In this document: positions 22,735 to 34,900 of the stretch, piece after piece
Numbering within the stretch: position 1 is the first letter of the stretch
Layout of the letters: each line of letters starts with the position of its first letter
DNA from: Eleusine coracana subsp. coracana
Taxonomy: Eukaryota > Streptophyta > Magnoliopsida > Poales > Poaceae
Direction: 5' to 3'
DNA length: 64,000 nt
NCBI GenBank assembly: GCA_032690845.1
Contig: CM064424.1
Span: forward strand, 30,924,228 to 30,988,227
Program-made: the position numbers and the translations under genes
Notes under the pieces: model-generated
What the model saw: only the letters and a program-made list of their open reading frames with translations
What the model was told of the DNA's origin: nothing
The model's database searches: none

Positions 22735-22917
22735 GCTGCTACCAATGAGACCAACATTGCATTAGGAACCACTGAAGGCATAATTGCAGAGGAGACCAGT
22801 GAAGCGACGAACAATGTAATAAGCTGCAATACAACAGAACGTGAAGCTAGGAAGATAGAGGACAACATTGATGCAACACCAGTGCATAACACTATTCAAA
22901 CACTCGAGCCGGAGCAG
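22735..22917 (+). pseudogene. Repeated exon, copy 5 (terminal type)
   Basis: 183 nt, ending with codons for EPEQ before GTAATG. The frame can also read through to a TAG near 22970 (VMVLNKYGSHDDVVLGL), a stretch reminiscent of En/Spm-type C-terminal regions. A further open block at about 23004-23198 (starting IETRSIITTQ) follows a possible acceptor TTATACCAG. It is probably the ancestral last internal exon, because the single unit in the right copy is of this type. Confidence 0.5.
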
Positions 22918-23599
22918 GTAATGGTTTTGAACAAGTATGGCAGTCATGATGATGTGGTGCTGGGATTATAGCTAACAATATTCCAACGTCTTTATACCAG
23001 ATTGAGACAAGAAGCATTATCACAACACAAACAAAAAATGTTCTGGCTCGCAAACCAAAACCTACCAAGCTGTCAAAGAATTTGGTGAAGGAGTATCGTG
23101 ATCATGAGCCATCAAAAAATTTCATATCTCGAAATGAGCTGATAGTTCTAAGTAGAACGCGAGGAGGCAAAAGGAATCAGCATGCATGTAAGAACTAGAA
23201 ATAGACCTTCATTCATAATTGCCTTAATTTTTATCAATGCATTTCTATATAGCTCCACAGGTTGTAATTCTCATCTCACTAGAAACCCTATATGTCTCTT
23301 ATTTGGGCATGCAGGAACATTGAGATTTGGCGGGTATACAAGGTTCAGGATTGCCTAGGTGCAAAGCAACCTTAATTCTCCCTTCATTGTTATCATTTTG
23401 TCATGCAGAAATTTCTGTGGATACAATTGCACTTCCTGATTGAATGGGTTTTTTGAGTGAATACTGGATTGATGTAACTAACAATAATATTGGATTGATG
23501 TACGCTATTCATTTTGTTGTGATACACTAGACGCAGATTGCCATGGCTGATATTCATTTTGTCGCTATTCATTGCTATTCATTTCGTTGTGATACACTC

Positions 23600-24008
23600 A
23601 ATGTATAGCAACACGGAGGTGGTTGTTGCAGTTTGGATCAGATATCGTGACGAGCACCTGCGTGGCAATTGTGACATTCGCTGCATCTCAAGAGAGTTGG
23701 AATATTGCATATTTGCAACTACGCAACATTGATGCAATTGCCATTATAGCAACAATGCGCGTACTTGCGAATCTATCCTTCTGTAATGCAGCTGCCGTTG
23801 CCATATCACCTATACGCAATGCCACATGGCATTGCAACAAGCCACAACTACCGCAACGATATAAAAAATCGATGCAATGTGCTATCGTAGCGCGACTACT
23901 TGCGACGCCTCCCAACGACACGACATTGTTGAGATAGTTTATTATCGCAATGAAAATACCCATATAGCAACATTTTCAGGGCCTTGCGACAGACCTAAAA
24001 CCTTGTAG
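23600..24008 (+). repeat. CACTA-like subterminal repeat region and terminus
   Basis: Dense GCAAC, GCAATG, TTGCAA and TAGCAAC motifs occur in both orientations, the pattern of transposase-binding subterminal repeats, and the region ends with ACCTTGTAGTTG. Short open frames here follow the repeat structure and are not genes. A near-identical copy lies at about 36450-36860. Confidence 0.5.
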
Positions 24009-25866
24009 TTGGGGGAGCTATGGTAGAACACCATTGTGACCAAGAAGGAGCATCGCAAAATAGGGAGTTATCCTAACTCTTGCTAACTATCATTTGCTTC
24101 TTGGTTCTGTTACGTTTTGGCATGGTTTTTGGTGATAGGTGACAAAGGGGGAGAAGGAACATGAAGATCCAAAAGCCAAGTCAAAATTGAGAAGAACATG
24201 AAGATCAAATGAAGATGATCAAGACAATGGTGCATGTTCACTTGTACTCGTGAAAAATAATATCAAGATTAACATCTACACCAACATGGAGAAGAACAAT
24301 GGCGGTGCATGTGTACAATGACAATGTACATCTTCACCGACATGAGCATCTATGTCCTTGGTGCGTGTCACCTCAACTTTTTGTCAAGAATCTGCTATAA
24401 AAATTTCAGCCAAAATGGACAATCGAGTGAAAAGTTATGGTCATTTTACTGAAGGGGTGTTGGAATCGGTTTTCAAGAAACCTGAGGCGAAACTCGAGTC
24501 GGGTTAGGGGTCGGGTTTGGAATTGGTACGTTTTTTTAGGTGGAGTGGATGCAGTGGGAAGTGGAATTTTTGGGGATTGGTTCGAGGTGTTTATGGTGGC
24601 TTTATGGTGGGATTATGACGGAATTATGGTGGGATTATGGTGGAATTAGGGTGGGATTATGGTGGGGTTAGGGTGGGATTATGGTTCGATTGTGTCTTTG
24701 TTTTGTGCTTGTTTCTCTTCTTTTGTAAGTTGACTTCGGACCTTCTTAAGATAGCAATGGACATGGGTTAAGCTTAGGAAGGTGGTTCTTGGTGTATCCA
24801 AGGCTTTCAAGAATGGTCCATTGTGAGCAAGCTTGAGAAGGGAACAACTCGTTGTTGACACTTTGGTTTGTAGTGGTTCTCTCTCCTTTCTTTAGCATCG
24901 CATCATGCATTGTATACTTGTTACATTTGCATTCTTTGCATTCATCCATCCCTGCATTGTGATACCATACATGCTCCCAAGCATGTGTCTATGGGGAGAT
25001 GCTCATTTATAATGTGAGTATATGACTCTCTAGATGATCAAATAGTGATAATTGTGCTTCATGCCCATTGAGTCATGTTCAACCGTGCTCCATGATTAAA
25101 TCTAATCACGTGGCTCAAAGACAAGTGGCTCAGACATTCCCATCTCACAAATACTAACCCTTGCTTTTTGAGAAAATATTTTGAGTCATGTGTGTAGGGG
25201 GGGGGGGGGGCTACGGTGGAACACCATTGTGACCAAGAAGGAGCAGCACGAAAGGGGGCGTTATCCTAACTCTTGGCAACTATCATTTGCTTCTTGGTTC
25301 CATTTTGTTTTGGCATGGTTTTTTGTGATAGGTGAGAAAGGGGGAGAAGGAACATGAAGATCCAAAAGCCAAGTCGAAGTTGAGAAGAACATGAAGATCA
25401 AGTGAAGATGAGAAGGGGAGAAGAACATGAAGATCAAATGAAGATGATCAAGACAATGGTGCATGTTCACTTGTACTCATGAAGATAATATGGAGATGAA
25501 TATCTACACCAACATGGAGAAGAACAACAACGGTGCATGTCTACAACGATAATGTACATCTTCACCGACATGAGCATCTACGTCCTTGGTGCATGTCAGC
25601 CCAACTTTTTGTCAATAATCTACTGTAAAAAATTCAGCCAAAACGGGCCGAGTGAAAAGTTATGGCCGTTTTACTTAAGGGGTCTCGGAATCGGTTTTCA
25701 AGAAACCTGGGGGAAAACCCGAGTCGGGTTAGGAGTCATGTTTGTAATCGGGTAGGATTTTTTTTTAGGTGGAGTGGATGCAGTGGAAAGTGGAATTTGT
25801 GGGGATTGGTCCGAGGTGTTGAGGGTGGGATTATGGTGGGATTAGGGTGGGATTATGGTCTGATTG
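24009..25866 (+). repeat. 1.17-kb tandem repeat array, left copy (about 1.6 units)
   Basis: Units begin near GGGGGAGCTA (about 24011 and 25197). They contain AAAGGGGGAGAAGG, a segment antisense to the gypsy leader at 1.9-2.2 kb, and a (GGTGGGATTAT)-type 11-bp minisatellite (24596-24690). The last unit is interrupted at 25866 by a copia LTR. GGGGGAG motifs resemble the post-pol region of SIRE-type copia elements, which is a possible origin. Minus-strand frames such as MDECKECKCNKY recur in every unit but have no sign of selection. Confidence 0.8.
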
Positions 25867-27549
25867 TGAGAAACCATGTGGCTATGTGCCATGGTTTGCT
25901 ATATTTGTGTTGAGTAATTGACTTGAGCGGATTTGATGTTTTAGTTGAAATGCGGGAATCCAGGGATTACATGGGTTTGCATATCATGGTTATGACTAAC
26001 CAGAGTTGGTGGAGATATTCGTGATACTGTAGGAGATGGGAAATGTGTTTGCTTGTCTCATGATGTGTAGGTCACTGGAGTCAACTTGGCGGTCAATGGC
26101 GAGAGGATCGGGCACAAGTAGGGGACTTGGGGCCAGACGATCGGGATGCCGGGTGAAGTCAAGGGTGATCCACATCGTACACGTGGAGAGGCAAGAAGCA
26201 CGGGCGGTTTCGCGGTTGAGCCTCAAAACCGTGGTGGTGATGAAGATGGCGTGTTGACCAAGTCAAGGCGAACGGGATGCCGGTGCAAGTGACAGGAGGG
26301 CTCGATGGACAGGGACTGGGAGAGACTTGCCGGAGGTCAGGATCGCGGGACAAGGTGACGCGAGTCAACATCGAGAAGTCATGCTTTGAGAAGCATGCAA
26401 GGTGGTTTCTCGGTTTGGGCCTCAAAACCGGTGGCGGTGGTTGGTGGTGCACGTGGCACCATCATGGAGCTTGCTTCAAGATGAAGCAAAGACGTGAAGC
26501 ATCCGATGGTATTCGGGCGATGAGGAAAAAGATGGACAGTTATGCCCCCGGTGGTAGGTGGGTGTGTTATGTAGGTCAAGGGTAGAGTGGTCATGTGGAC
26601 AATAGACCCTAGGCCTATATAAGGAGAGGTGTGGCTAGTGGGAGAGGGGCCTCTCTTTCCATTAGCCTTGTGTTAGGACTCTATTCAAAGTGCTAGGAGA
26701 GGACTTCATGTTTTAGAGGAGAGGAAAGGGTGTATGAGAGACATCTCTTGCTCTTCCAAATAGTGGGAGGAAGAGGGTGGCTTCCTAGCCTTGTACCTAT
26801 GGATCTTGTAAGCACCTTTCTATGATATGAGAAGTATTTTCATGCTCAAGATTTCCCTCTTCACTTGAATCCCAAAATTATCTTTTTCCTATTTTCGGAG
26901 CTATTTTTGTGGTGATGTTTTATCTCATTTTTGGACAAGTTTTTGTCTCGATTTCTTGAGAAACTTGTTGCTAGGATGAGCTAGAACAATCCTCTATGGA
27001 TCCTTGACTGAATAAATAACTTGAAAGATTCATGGATTAGGGTCATGATTTGATGAAGATTCATTGGTCCAAAAATCGCATCATTTGGAGTTCCTTTAGT
27101 TAGGTTTTGGAGAAGATTTGCCAAATTCTCGAAAGTTTCTGCTGTTCTATCGGGGTCGATCGGCACTGCCGACGACCAGGACTGGCACTGCCGGTGGGTC
27201 TCAGAACCCCGCACCGGCACTGCCGATGGACTAGATTAGCAATGCCGATGGGGCGAACCGGCACTGCCGATGGTCCTGCACGGCACTACCGGTGGTGGTT
27301 CAGTAAGGTGTAGTTTGTGAGATTTTTGACTATCTCAAGTCTCTGCTGTTTCCTTTTTGTTTCTGCTATGTTTCTTGCTGTGGTTGATCACTCCTAGGGC
27401 TAGTACACCACTAGTTGGTGTCTGTAGTCTTGGTGATCGGTTCGGAGGTTGGCTTGGGTTGTTTTTGGGATATAGGCCAAGTTCCCTTGGAGAATTTTGA
27501 TTGGCTCCCATTCACCCACCCCCCCTCTGGTCGCCTTCTCGGTCCTTCA
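25867..27549 (+). repeat. Copia (SIRE-like) 5' LTR, left copy
   Basis: It starts TGAGAAACC and ends GGTCCTTCA, followed by a PBS. A TATATAA box lies at 26616. Six CGGCACTGCCG-like palindromes lie at about 27161-27292, downstream of the promoter. The LTR interrupts a 1.17-kb unit after GATTG. Its first 740 bp also occur inverted at 53823-54568, where the adjacent AAGGGGGAGAT polypurine tract confirms the LTR start. Confidence 0.85.
26616..26622 (+). promoter_or_regulatory. TATA box of the copia LTR
   Basis: TATATAA is followed by a purine-rich leader. The same site is at 47019-47025 in the right copy. Likely core promoter. Confidence 0.65.
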
Positions 27550-27551
27550 AT

Positions 27552-27564
27552 TGGTATTAGTGCC
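27552..27564 (+). other. Primer binding site of the copia element, left copy
   Basis: TGGTATTAGTGCC follows the LTR. It is a variant of the initiator tRNA-Met site. The right copy at about 48952 reads TGGTATTAGAGCC. Confidence 0.7.
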
Positions 27565-27612
27565 GGTTTGATCACTAGTTGACCTTCACCGACATTGTGA
27601 TCCGAAGGCGAC

Positions 27613-29777
27613 ATGGAGAAGTGCGCTGTTAAGATGTGGATGTTCGATGGAGAGGACTTCTCATATTGGAAGTCACGGACCAAGGCGTATCTGCTGAGTC
27701 AAGGACGTGCAATTTGGGAGATTGTTGAGTAGGAGTATGCTGTACCATAGGTTCTGAACACTGCATCTACAGGTGAGTTAGTCAGGTATGAGAACAACTC
27801 CAAAGCTGTCAATATTCTGCTCTCTGCACTTGGTTGGAGTGAATATGATAGGGTTGCACACCTTGGCACTGCTCATGCTATGTGGGTTAAGCTCTGTACT
27901 TACCATGAGGGTACCAACTAAGTCAAGTCTATACGTAAGGATTCTTACAATAGACAGTACCAAACCTTTGCACAAAAACCTGGCGAGTCACTAGATGACA
28001 CCTGTCGTAGGTTTGAGGCAATTGTGTGCAACTTGCGGGCTTGTGGTAACCTTGTGTACAATGACAATGATGGAGCTAAGAAATTACTGTACTCACTTGA
28101 TGAAAATGTTTGGGGGTTAATATTACTGCTCTAGAAGAAACTGCTGAATTCAATACCTTGAACTGTGAGCAACTGAATAGCAAGCTAAAATCTCATGAAC
28201 TGTCTAGGAAATCTCGTCCTAATCTTGTTATTCCTGCTTCTAGCATGGCTTTGCTTTCTAGTTCTCATAAGGGTGATCACAGTTGTGCTTCTTATGGAAC
28301 TAACCCCTCACTTGACAAGTCTTCTATGGAGTTTGCTTTGTCTTCTCTTGTTGCAGCTTTCGATGAACAGATGTAGTGCACTCCTGATGAGGAGTTGTCC
28401 TTGCTCACAAGGAAGTTCAGGAAGTTCTATAACAATCGGAAGGAGAGAAGAGGAGGGGGTTCAAGAACCTGCTTTGAGTGCGGTGACCCGGGACACTTCA
28501 TTGCTAACTGTCCCAAGAAGAAGAAGAAGGTTGGGTACCGCGACAACAACACAGAAGGCTTCAAGCAGAAGAAGAACTGCTTCTACAAGAAGGGCAAGAA
28601 CTCCAAGAAGTTCGCCAAGGCCATTGCACGCGCCTGCATTGCAACCTTGAGCGATGTCGACCTCACATCAAGCGAAGGCCTTACAAGCTCGGAGGAGGAG
28701 GTTGAAAAGCCACGAGTCAAGAGGAAGGATGACTTTACCGGGCTTTGCTTCATGGCAAAGAATGACCACGACACCGACTCTGGATCCGACTCCGACACAA
28801 GCGAGGTACCTCCTACTCTTGATGAGCTCTCTTCTGAACTTGATCATTTGTGTGATGTTCTGCTATTGCAAGATGATAAGCTTCGCAGTGCTGTTCGTGA
28901 GAGTAGAGAGCTTAAGTCTAAGTTGGAGAGTGTTGATTTTGAAATTGCTTCGCTTAGGTCTAAGCTTGCTAAGGATGACATGGTTGTAGAGTGTGAGTCT
29001 TGTCAAGTTGTGATGAGTGATCTTGCACAGAGGGAGAGTGTGCATGCTAAAGTTGCCAGTCAACTTGAGAGTGCCCTCAAGGAGCTTGATGAGTTCAAAG
29101 CTAGACCAACTCTTTTGGGTGCATGTCAGAAGTGCCCCAAGCTCACATATGAGTTGGAAGCTCAGTCCCTCAAAGTCAAAGAGCTTGAGTCCAAGTTGCT
29201 TCATGAGACTCGCTCGAAAGTTCTCCCATATCCATGTGAAGTGTGTGTCACCCTCAAGGACAAGCCAGTAATCACTAGGGAGGAAAACAAATTCCTAGTT
29301 CAGGAAAATGACTATCTTGTTTCTAGGCTCCAGAGAACCCTAGTGAGTGAGGAAAAGATTGAGAATGATTTGGCAAGGGTGAAGGAGAGTGCTTCTAGGT
29401 CAACCTATAACTTGGGCTTGGGATTTGAGAGATGTCACAAGGAGAGTGAGAATGTGGGTAAGTTTGTACCTAGCTCCAGCTACAAGGATGAGGAAAACAC
29501 CATCAAACCCACTGACATAGACTATCCACCCAATCCCAAACCCTCCTTCAACCCAAAGCAAACAGAGAAGCCAAAACCCAAGCCTGTAATGCAAACCAAG
29601 CCTAATCCTAAGGGTGTCTACATTTGCATGTTTTGTGATTGCAAGGGCCACTTGGATGAATTTTGTTATAGGTGTAAGAGGATTGAGAGGAAGCAAGCTG
29701 AGTTGACTAGGGATGCTTTTTATGATGATTTTGTTGACTTTCAGCCTCTCTCTTTTTCTCATGCCTATTGTGGATAG
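27613..29777 (+). pseudogene. Copia gag (SIRE-like), left copy, disrupted
   Basis: Gag forms the particle and binds RNA. From the ATG at 27613 (MEKCAVKMW) it shows YWKSRTKAYLLSQGRAIW, typical of plant copia gag. Stops interrupt it near 27729, 27918 and 28374, with a frame change near 28110. The longest open part (28395-29777) holds a zinc knuckle CFECGDPGHFIANC, a Lys-rich run, a long predicted coiled coil with many Leu/Glu/Lys, and a second knuckle CMFCDCKGHLDEFC. Two knuckles and a large gag fit the SIRE/Maximus lineage. The right copy at 49013 is its duplicate. Confidence 0.8.
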
Positions 29778-30105
29778 GGTCATTCCTCATATGGCTTTGA
29801 TTCACGAAACAGAGGCTTTGCGCAGCAGCGCTTTGGCGCCCCATGTTTTCTCCATCGTGGTGAGCATCATTCACGTGGATTTGGCTTTCACATTGATGAT
29901 TTCTATCCTCACAAGCCATGGTTTGAGTCGAGATTCTTTGACAGGCCACGTTTTCCCCGTCGTGGTTCTCGTCCTATGCGTTCAAATGATAATGTGCAAA
30001 GAACTGTGATGACTACTACCGGTCATATGGTTAAGTGCTGGATTCCCAAATCTCTTTTGACTAACCCCAGCACTGAGCCATCGACTTTTCCTTCACGTTC
30101 TTTGT

Positions 30106-30672
30106 AGGCAGCAGGTGGAGGCTTGGAGAACAAATGGTTGATGGACTCCGGGTGTTAGCGCCACATGACCGGAGATGCAAAGTGGTTCTCCAACCTCACT
30201 CCCTTCAAGCGGCGGGAGTATGTGACCTTTGGAGATGACAAGAGAGGGAGAGTGAAGGCAAGAGGCGCAGTAAAGGTAAATGAAAAATTCACTCTCAAGG
30301 ATGTTGGTTTGGTTGGGTATCTCAAGTACAATCTTCTCTCTGTCTCTCAGCTTCTTGATGTTGGTTTGGAAGTGCGCTTTAAGTCTCAATGCTTCTTGTG
30401 TTCTTGATTCGAGTGGTTCCTTGGTTTGTGGGATTTCTCGCATTGGCAGAGTTTTTCAGGCTGATTTTGCTAGTTCTCCTGGGTCTCACAAGTGCTTGTT
30501 TGCTCAATCTTCTTCTGAGCTCTGGAAATGGCATAGGAGACTAGGTCACATGAGCTTTGACTTGTTATGTCGCTTGAGTGGCCTAAGTTTGATCCGAGGA
30601 TTGCCTAAGCTCAAATTTGATAAGGATTTGGTTTGTGCTCCTTGTCGTCATGGGAAAATGATTGCCACTTCT
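30106..30672 (+). pseudogene. Copia protease and GAG-pre-integrase, left copy, truncated
   Basis: Protease active site region LMDSGC is followed by a TAG (near 30156) where the right copy has Ser (DSGCSRHMT). Then comes a frameshift near 30390, and the GAG-pre-integrase motif WHRRLGHMSFDLLCRLSG. The sequence ends abruptly at about 30672, within the zinc-binding part just before integrase, where it is fused to CACTA intron sequence. Confidence 0.8.
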
Positions 30673-31903
30673 CATTTTCATTGTTATAAATAAAGTTATA
30701 TTAGCAATCTAATTAATAACTAATTTTTATTTTTTAAAAGATAAACTCATGTTTTAATATTTAAGTAGACTTAATATTCTATTGTAAAAATGAACATCAA
30801 TTTATTAATTAATAGTGCAATTATGAAATTACCCTCAAACTACTAACCAGTAGTTTTTCAAAACTACTTGCAAGTATTTTGGATAGTAAATCTCTTGTTT
30901 TTTCTTGCATCTGTTTTTGACATTTTTTTCCTTTGGCCTAGCCAAACCAGCCCGATAGCATTTGGCCCAACCTAGAGCTTGGGTCTAGCTTCGCCACTGC
31001 CAAGCTCTGTTCCCAATTAAAGATTCACAATGCTCGTGAAAGTTTCTGAAATTGCTCACATAGATTATAGTCAAAATCTCGACTGCTTTTAAATTTGTCA
31101 TACTACATAATTTGTTCTCTATTTTGTAATTTGTAGGCTGCTACCAATGAGACCAACATTGCATTAGGAACCACTGAAGGCATAATTGCAGAGGAGACCA
31201 ATGAAGCGACGAACAATGTCATAAGCTGTAATACAACAGAACGTGAAGCTAGGAACACAGAGGACAACATTGATGCAACACCAGTGCATAAAACTATTTG
31301 AACACTCGAGCCGGAGTAGGTAATGGTTTTGAACAAGTATGGCAGTCATGATGATGTGGTGCTTGGATTATAGCTAACAATATTCCAACGTCTTTATACC
31401 AGATTGAGACAAGAAGCATTATCACAACACAAAAAGAAAATATTCTGGCTCACAAACCAAAACCTACCAAGCTATCAAAGAATTTGGTGAAGGAATATCG
31501 TGATCATGAGCCATCAGAAAATTTCATATCTCAAAATGAGCTGATAGTTCTAAGCAGAACGCAAGGAGGCAAAAGGAATCAGCATGCTTGTAAGAACTGG
31601 AAATAGACCTTCATTCATAATTGCCTTAATTTTTATCAATGCATTTCTATATAGCTCCACAAGCTGTAATTCTCATCTCACTAGAAACCCTATATGTTTC
31701 TTATTTGGGCATGCAAGAACATTGAGATTTGGCGGGTATACAATGTTCAGGATTGCCTAGGTGCAAAGCAACCTTAATACTCCCTTCATTGTTATCATTT
31801 TGGCATGCAGAAATTTCTATGGATACAATTGCAGTTCCTGATTTGAATGGGCTGTATGAGTGAATACTGGATTGATGTAACTAACAATAATATTGGATTG
31901 ATG
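30673..31903 (+). repeat. Right copy of the CACTA-like pseudogene (single exon unit)
   Basis: It starts with sequence matching about 20018 onward (the spacer after exon 1). The one exon-type block is at 31137-31319 (183 nt, terminal type with EPE codons) and has in-frame TGA and TAG changes and an altered acceptor TTTGTAG. The downstream block at about 31400-31610 parallels 23004-23198. It is interrupted at 31904 by a solo LTR and continues at 36357. Confidence 0.85.
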
Positions 31904-34900
31904 TGTGGTGCCCCTTCCCGAAGGATCGAGGTCCCGACGGTGCTGATAGCGTAGACACTTGATAATACAACATTGGTCTAAATTTAAGTTGAATATTACA
32001 TGAATACGATGATTCAGAGTGCAGCGGAATATTACAAGTTCATGATTGTTTATGAAACAGCGAAAGCAAGTACGATAAGACTACGAGCTCGACGATACAG
32101 CATAGTGATGATTCATGCCCGAAGAACCATCACTCTAGCAACACGCAATATCACTGCGGTGGCAAGTCGGACTCCCAGTGGGCAGTCCAACCCTCAGGGA
32201 CTTGCATGTCCCAGGGCAGCACATCTACAGGCAACTCTATTGCTTCATTACCTGAAAATAACAATGGCACAAAGCCTGAGTACTAATTACTCAGCAAGAC
32301 TTACCCGTCGAACACCTAGACATGCACAGGCTCTAATAGGTGGCTTGTTTGAAAGGACTCGCGCTAAGCAACCTATTAGTTCTATCAAGTTTTATTTGCC
32401 AATTTAATGGGTTGAACTGAAATGTAACTTTAGTGGCAAAAATAAGATAATAGAACAATACATAAAGTAAGTGCAACAGAAGAGTAGCAATAATCATCGT
32501 TAACAATAGACATCATAATCAAAATTCCAAGTATCAAGTGCAACTATGTGATTGGCGCGGTGACCAAGCGGTACTCATTACTGTGAGGGACAACAATTGC
32601 AATCGATTTACACCAGCTGGGAAAACCCGAGATGCACGACACATACGCACCAATTAAGGTTCTATATGGCAACCTTTCGCAAGAAAAGCAGCTACACCTA
32701 AGCCCGGGTGTGGTGATGTCGAGTGGGCATGCCGTTCAATCAACAGTACTTCATGGTCTGAACCGCCCACTCTAGCAGCAGGAGGGTCAATGACCAACGC
32801 ACCTTAACCGTCCTCAATGCAAGTGACCTTTAATGCTACATCGGTTTACTAGTGCCCATAGGCTAGCATGCATTTGGTACTGTTCAATACTTGATCAAGG
32901 GGCCGACCACGGACGGGTCCTAGGTTCGACAAGGCAGGGCTACCACAGTCAACACCCATGTGTTGCTGCAAGCCTACACATGCATTATCCCTGCCCGGTC
33001 ATAACGTCAAATAAACTTCTTTTATTAGTTCCCATTCTAGTGGTCAAGTTTATTCCTTAGTAATAATGGTATCTAACGAGACTAGCAATTACTAAGCATA
33101 GCATAACAGTACCAACTATACCAAGTTCTAAGACAGTAACATAGGTCATTTTGGGTATTATGCAAATGGGTTTCAATCAACTCCTATGACCTAATGCATC
33201 AATAAGTATAGACACTAGTAAGATAAACTAGCAACTTTGGTAAAAATGGCGAATGTAAACCGGGGCTTGCCTGGATCAACACTAGTGTTAGCCACTTCTA
33301 CTTCCTGCTCTTGAGGGTCAACGTCCTTCTGAAAATCCTCTTCTGGCTCCTGGTTGTCGTTGCCTATATGATAGAATTGTATTAACAGAATTATCGGTAT
33401 ACCGTTGATTGCAATGATATGATGTATGCAAGCACCTTATGTTTTAATGTCAATTAAAATTTATTATTATGTTCTCGAAGCCATATGCTTCAGAGAAGTT
33501 GGGGTTGTTAATTAAGAATTTAGGTATATATATTCTTTTATGCATTTAAACAAAGTAAAAGAGGGATATGAGCAATTTAATTAATTACTAGCAAAGTGTC
33601 CGTGCATTGCTACGGACTTAAAAAACAACACTCTTTATAATTTAAATATAAATTATTTACAAAATATAATTATTACATATATATAATATTATTGACATTT
33701 TTTACATGAAAGATTATATTAGTATTACCATTGGTGCTTCTTAGTATACTATTTTATATGTTAAAAATAATAATTTTATCACCATTGTTTACCATATTCT
33801 AGAAGCTTTATCTAGAAGGAAAAATTAATTCATGTAGTCCAGAAATAGCACTGCATTGCAAAGAAATTTTGAAATTGAAGACTTGCTCTAATGGATAAAG
33901 TTAAAACACAAAAGTTGTAGATCTCTTCAAGGCCTTTTCGAAACATATATGGATCATATTATTTGGACTACAGAGCTAGGAGATATGTGCCCCGCACAGG
34001 GACCTGCGCAGAGGAGTCTGAATCAGAATAAATATTTTTGCATCGCATATTTGGCAACCAAAACAGTAGGATCTGAACTTATATTGAACACCAAAGTTGT
34101 AGAACGTTTTGAGAGCTATGAGATAGAGTCTGAGTTTGTCTCATTTGAGCTCCGTACGTGGGAGTTATGATTTTTGAAATTTGGTACTTGATATAAAAGA
34201 TATGAAACCGATTTGGATTCAATCTCTAACTTTTTGGACACGAAGTGGACGATCGCACCTCAATTAATAGATTATAGAGACTTAAGTAAATTTATGTTTC
34301 TAGACATGTGTGATTTACTGTGTATAGAGACCTATATGAGTGATTTTTAGGCCAAGTGGCATGGGCAGATAATTTACAGATTAATTACTAGAATTAATCT
34401 AAGCACAAACACTAAATAATTCCCAGAGCATAATATAATTCTTATTTTGCCAAACCAAAAATTGGGGTGGTAAATATTTATGTGTTTACTTGGCATGCCA
34501 AAAATCAGCATTTAATTCCATTCCTAGAATTTCTGGTGAATCAATTGGTGTCTGGACAATTAAATGAATCATTAAAATTATATGAACAGAGACATTGATT
34601 TGACATTTTAATAAATTAGAGTACCTCAGTGTGAATCTAACAAAATTTTTTTGAGCAAAAATGGGTTTGAATTCGATTTACTATGAGTTTTCAAAGTTTT
34701 TAGTATTTTCTGGTAATTTCTGGACATTTTTTGGTTTAAGGGATTGCCACGTCGGAGCCACGTGGGTGCCAGGTCAGAGCCACGTAGGAGCCAACTCGGC
34801 TGCCAGTAGGATGCCAGTCAACACCAAGTCAGCACCGCCGGAGGGGGCAGAGCCGACCGGAGGGCTCGCCGGTGGGCGCTACGCGGGGAGGAAGCTCGCT

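Larger units (their letters stand above)
19710..22917 (+). repeat. Tandem array of five ~755-bp units, each with a 60-codon exon
   Basis: Unit starts, measured at the exon start, are 19710, 20471, 21218, 21971 and 22735 (spacings 761, 747, 753 and 764). Each unit carries the exon, an AT-rich inverted-repeat segment bounded by CAGTAGTTT motifs, and a sequence ending GCTCCGCCACTG that looks like a hAT terminus. The first four exon copies are 180 nt. The last is 183 nt with a different 3' end. Confidence 0.9.
19039..24008 (+). mobile_element. CACTA (En/Spm)-like transposon relic, left copy
   Basis: A decayed multi-exon gene with a coiled-coil segment (19039-19420) and downstream exons (to about 23190) is followed by a region very rich in GCAAC/GCAATG/TTGCAA motifs (23600-23990). 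It ends in AAAACCTTGTAGTTG, which resembles the inverted terminal CACTACAAG-type end of CACTA elements. The coiled-coil ending LKERVQEQALELEQLKALL is reminiscent of the plant Ptta/En/Spm transposase family. The 5' end is missing. The superfamily call combines the end-like motif, the subterminal repeats and the protein style, and is not proven. Confidence 0.5.

Noticed and set aside
24600..24690. Interstitial telomere repeat
   Set aside because: TTAGGG-like words occur only as part of an 11-bp GGTGGGATTAT/G minisatellite, not as TTTAGGG arrays.
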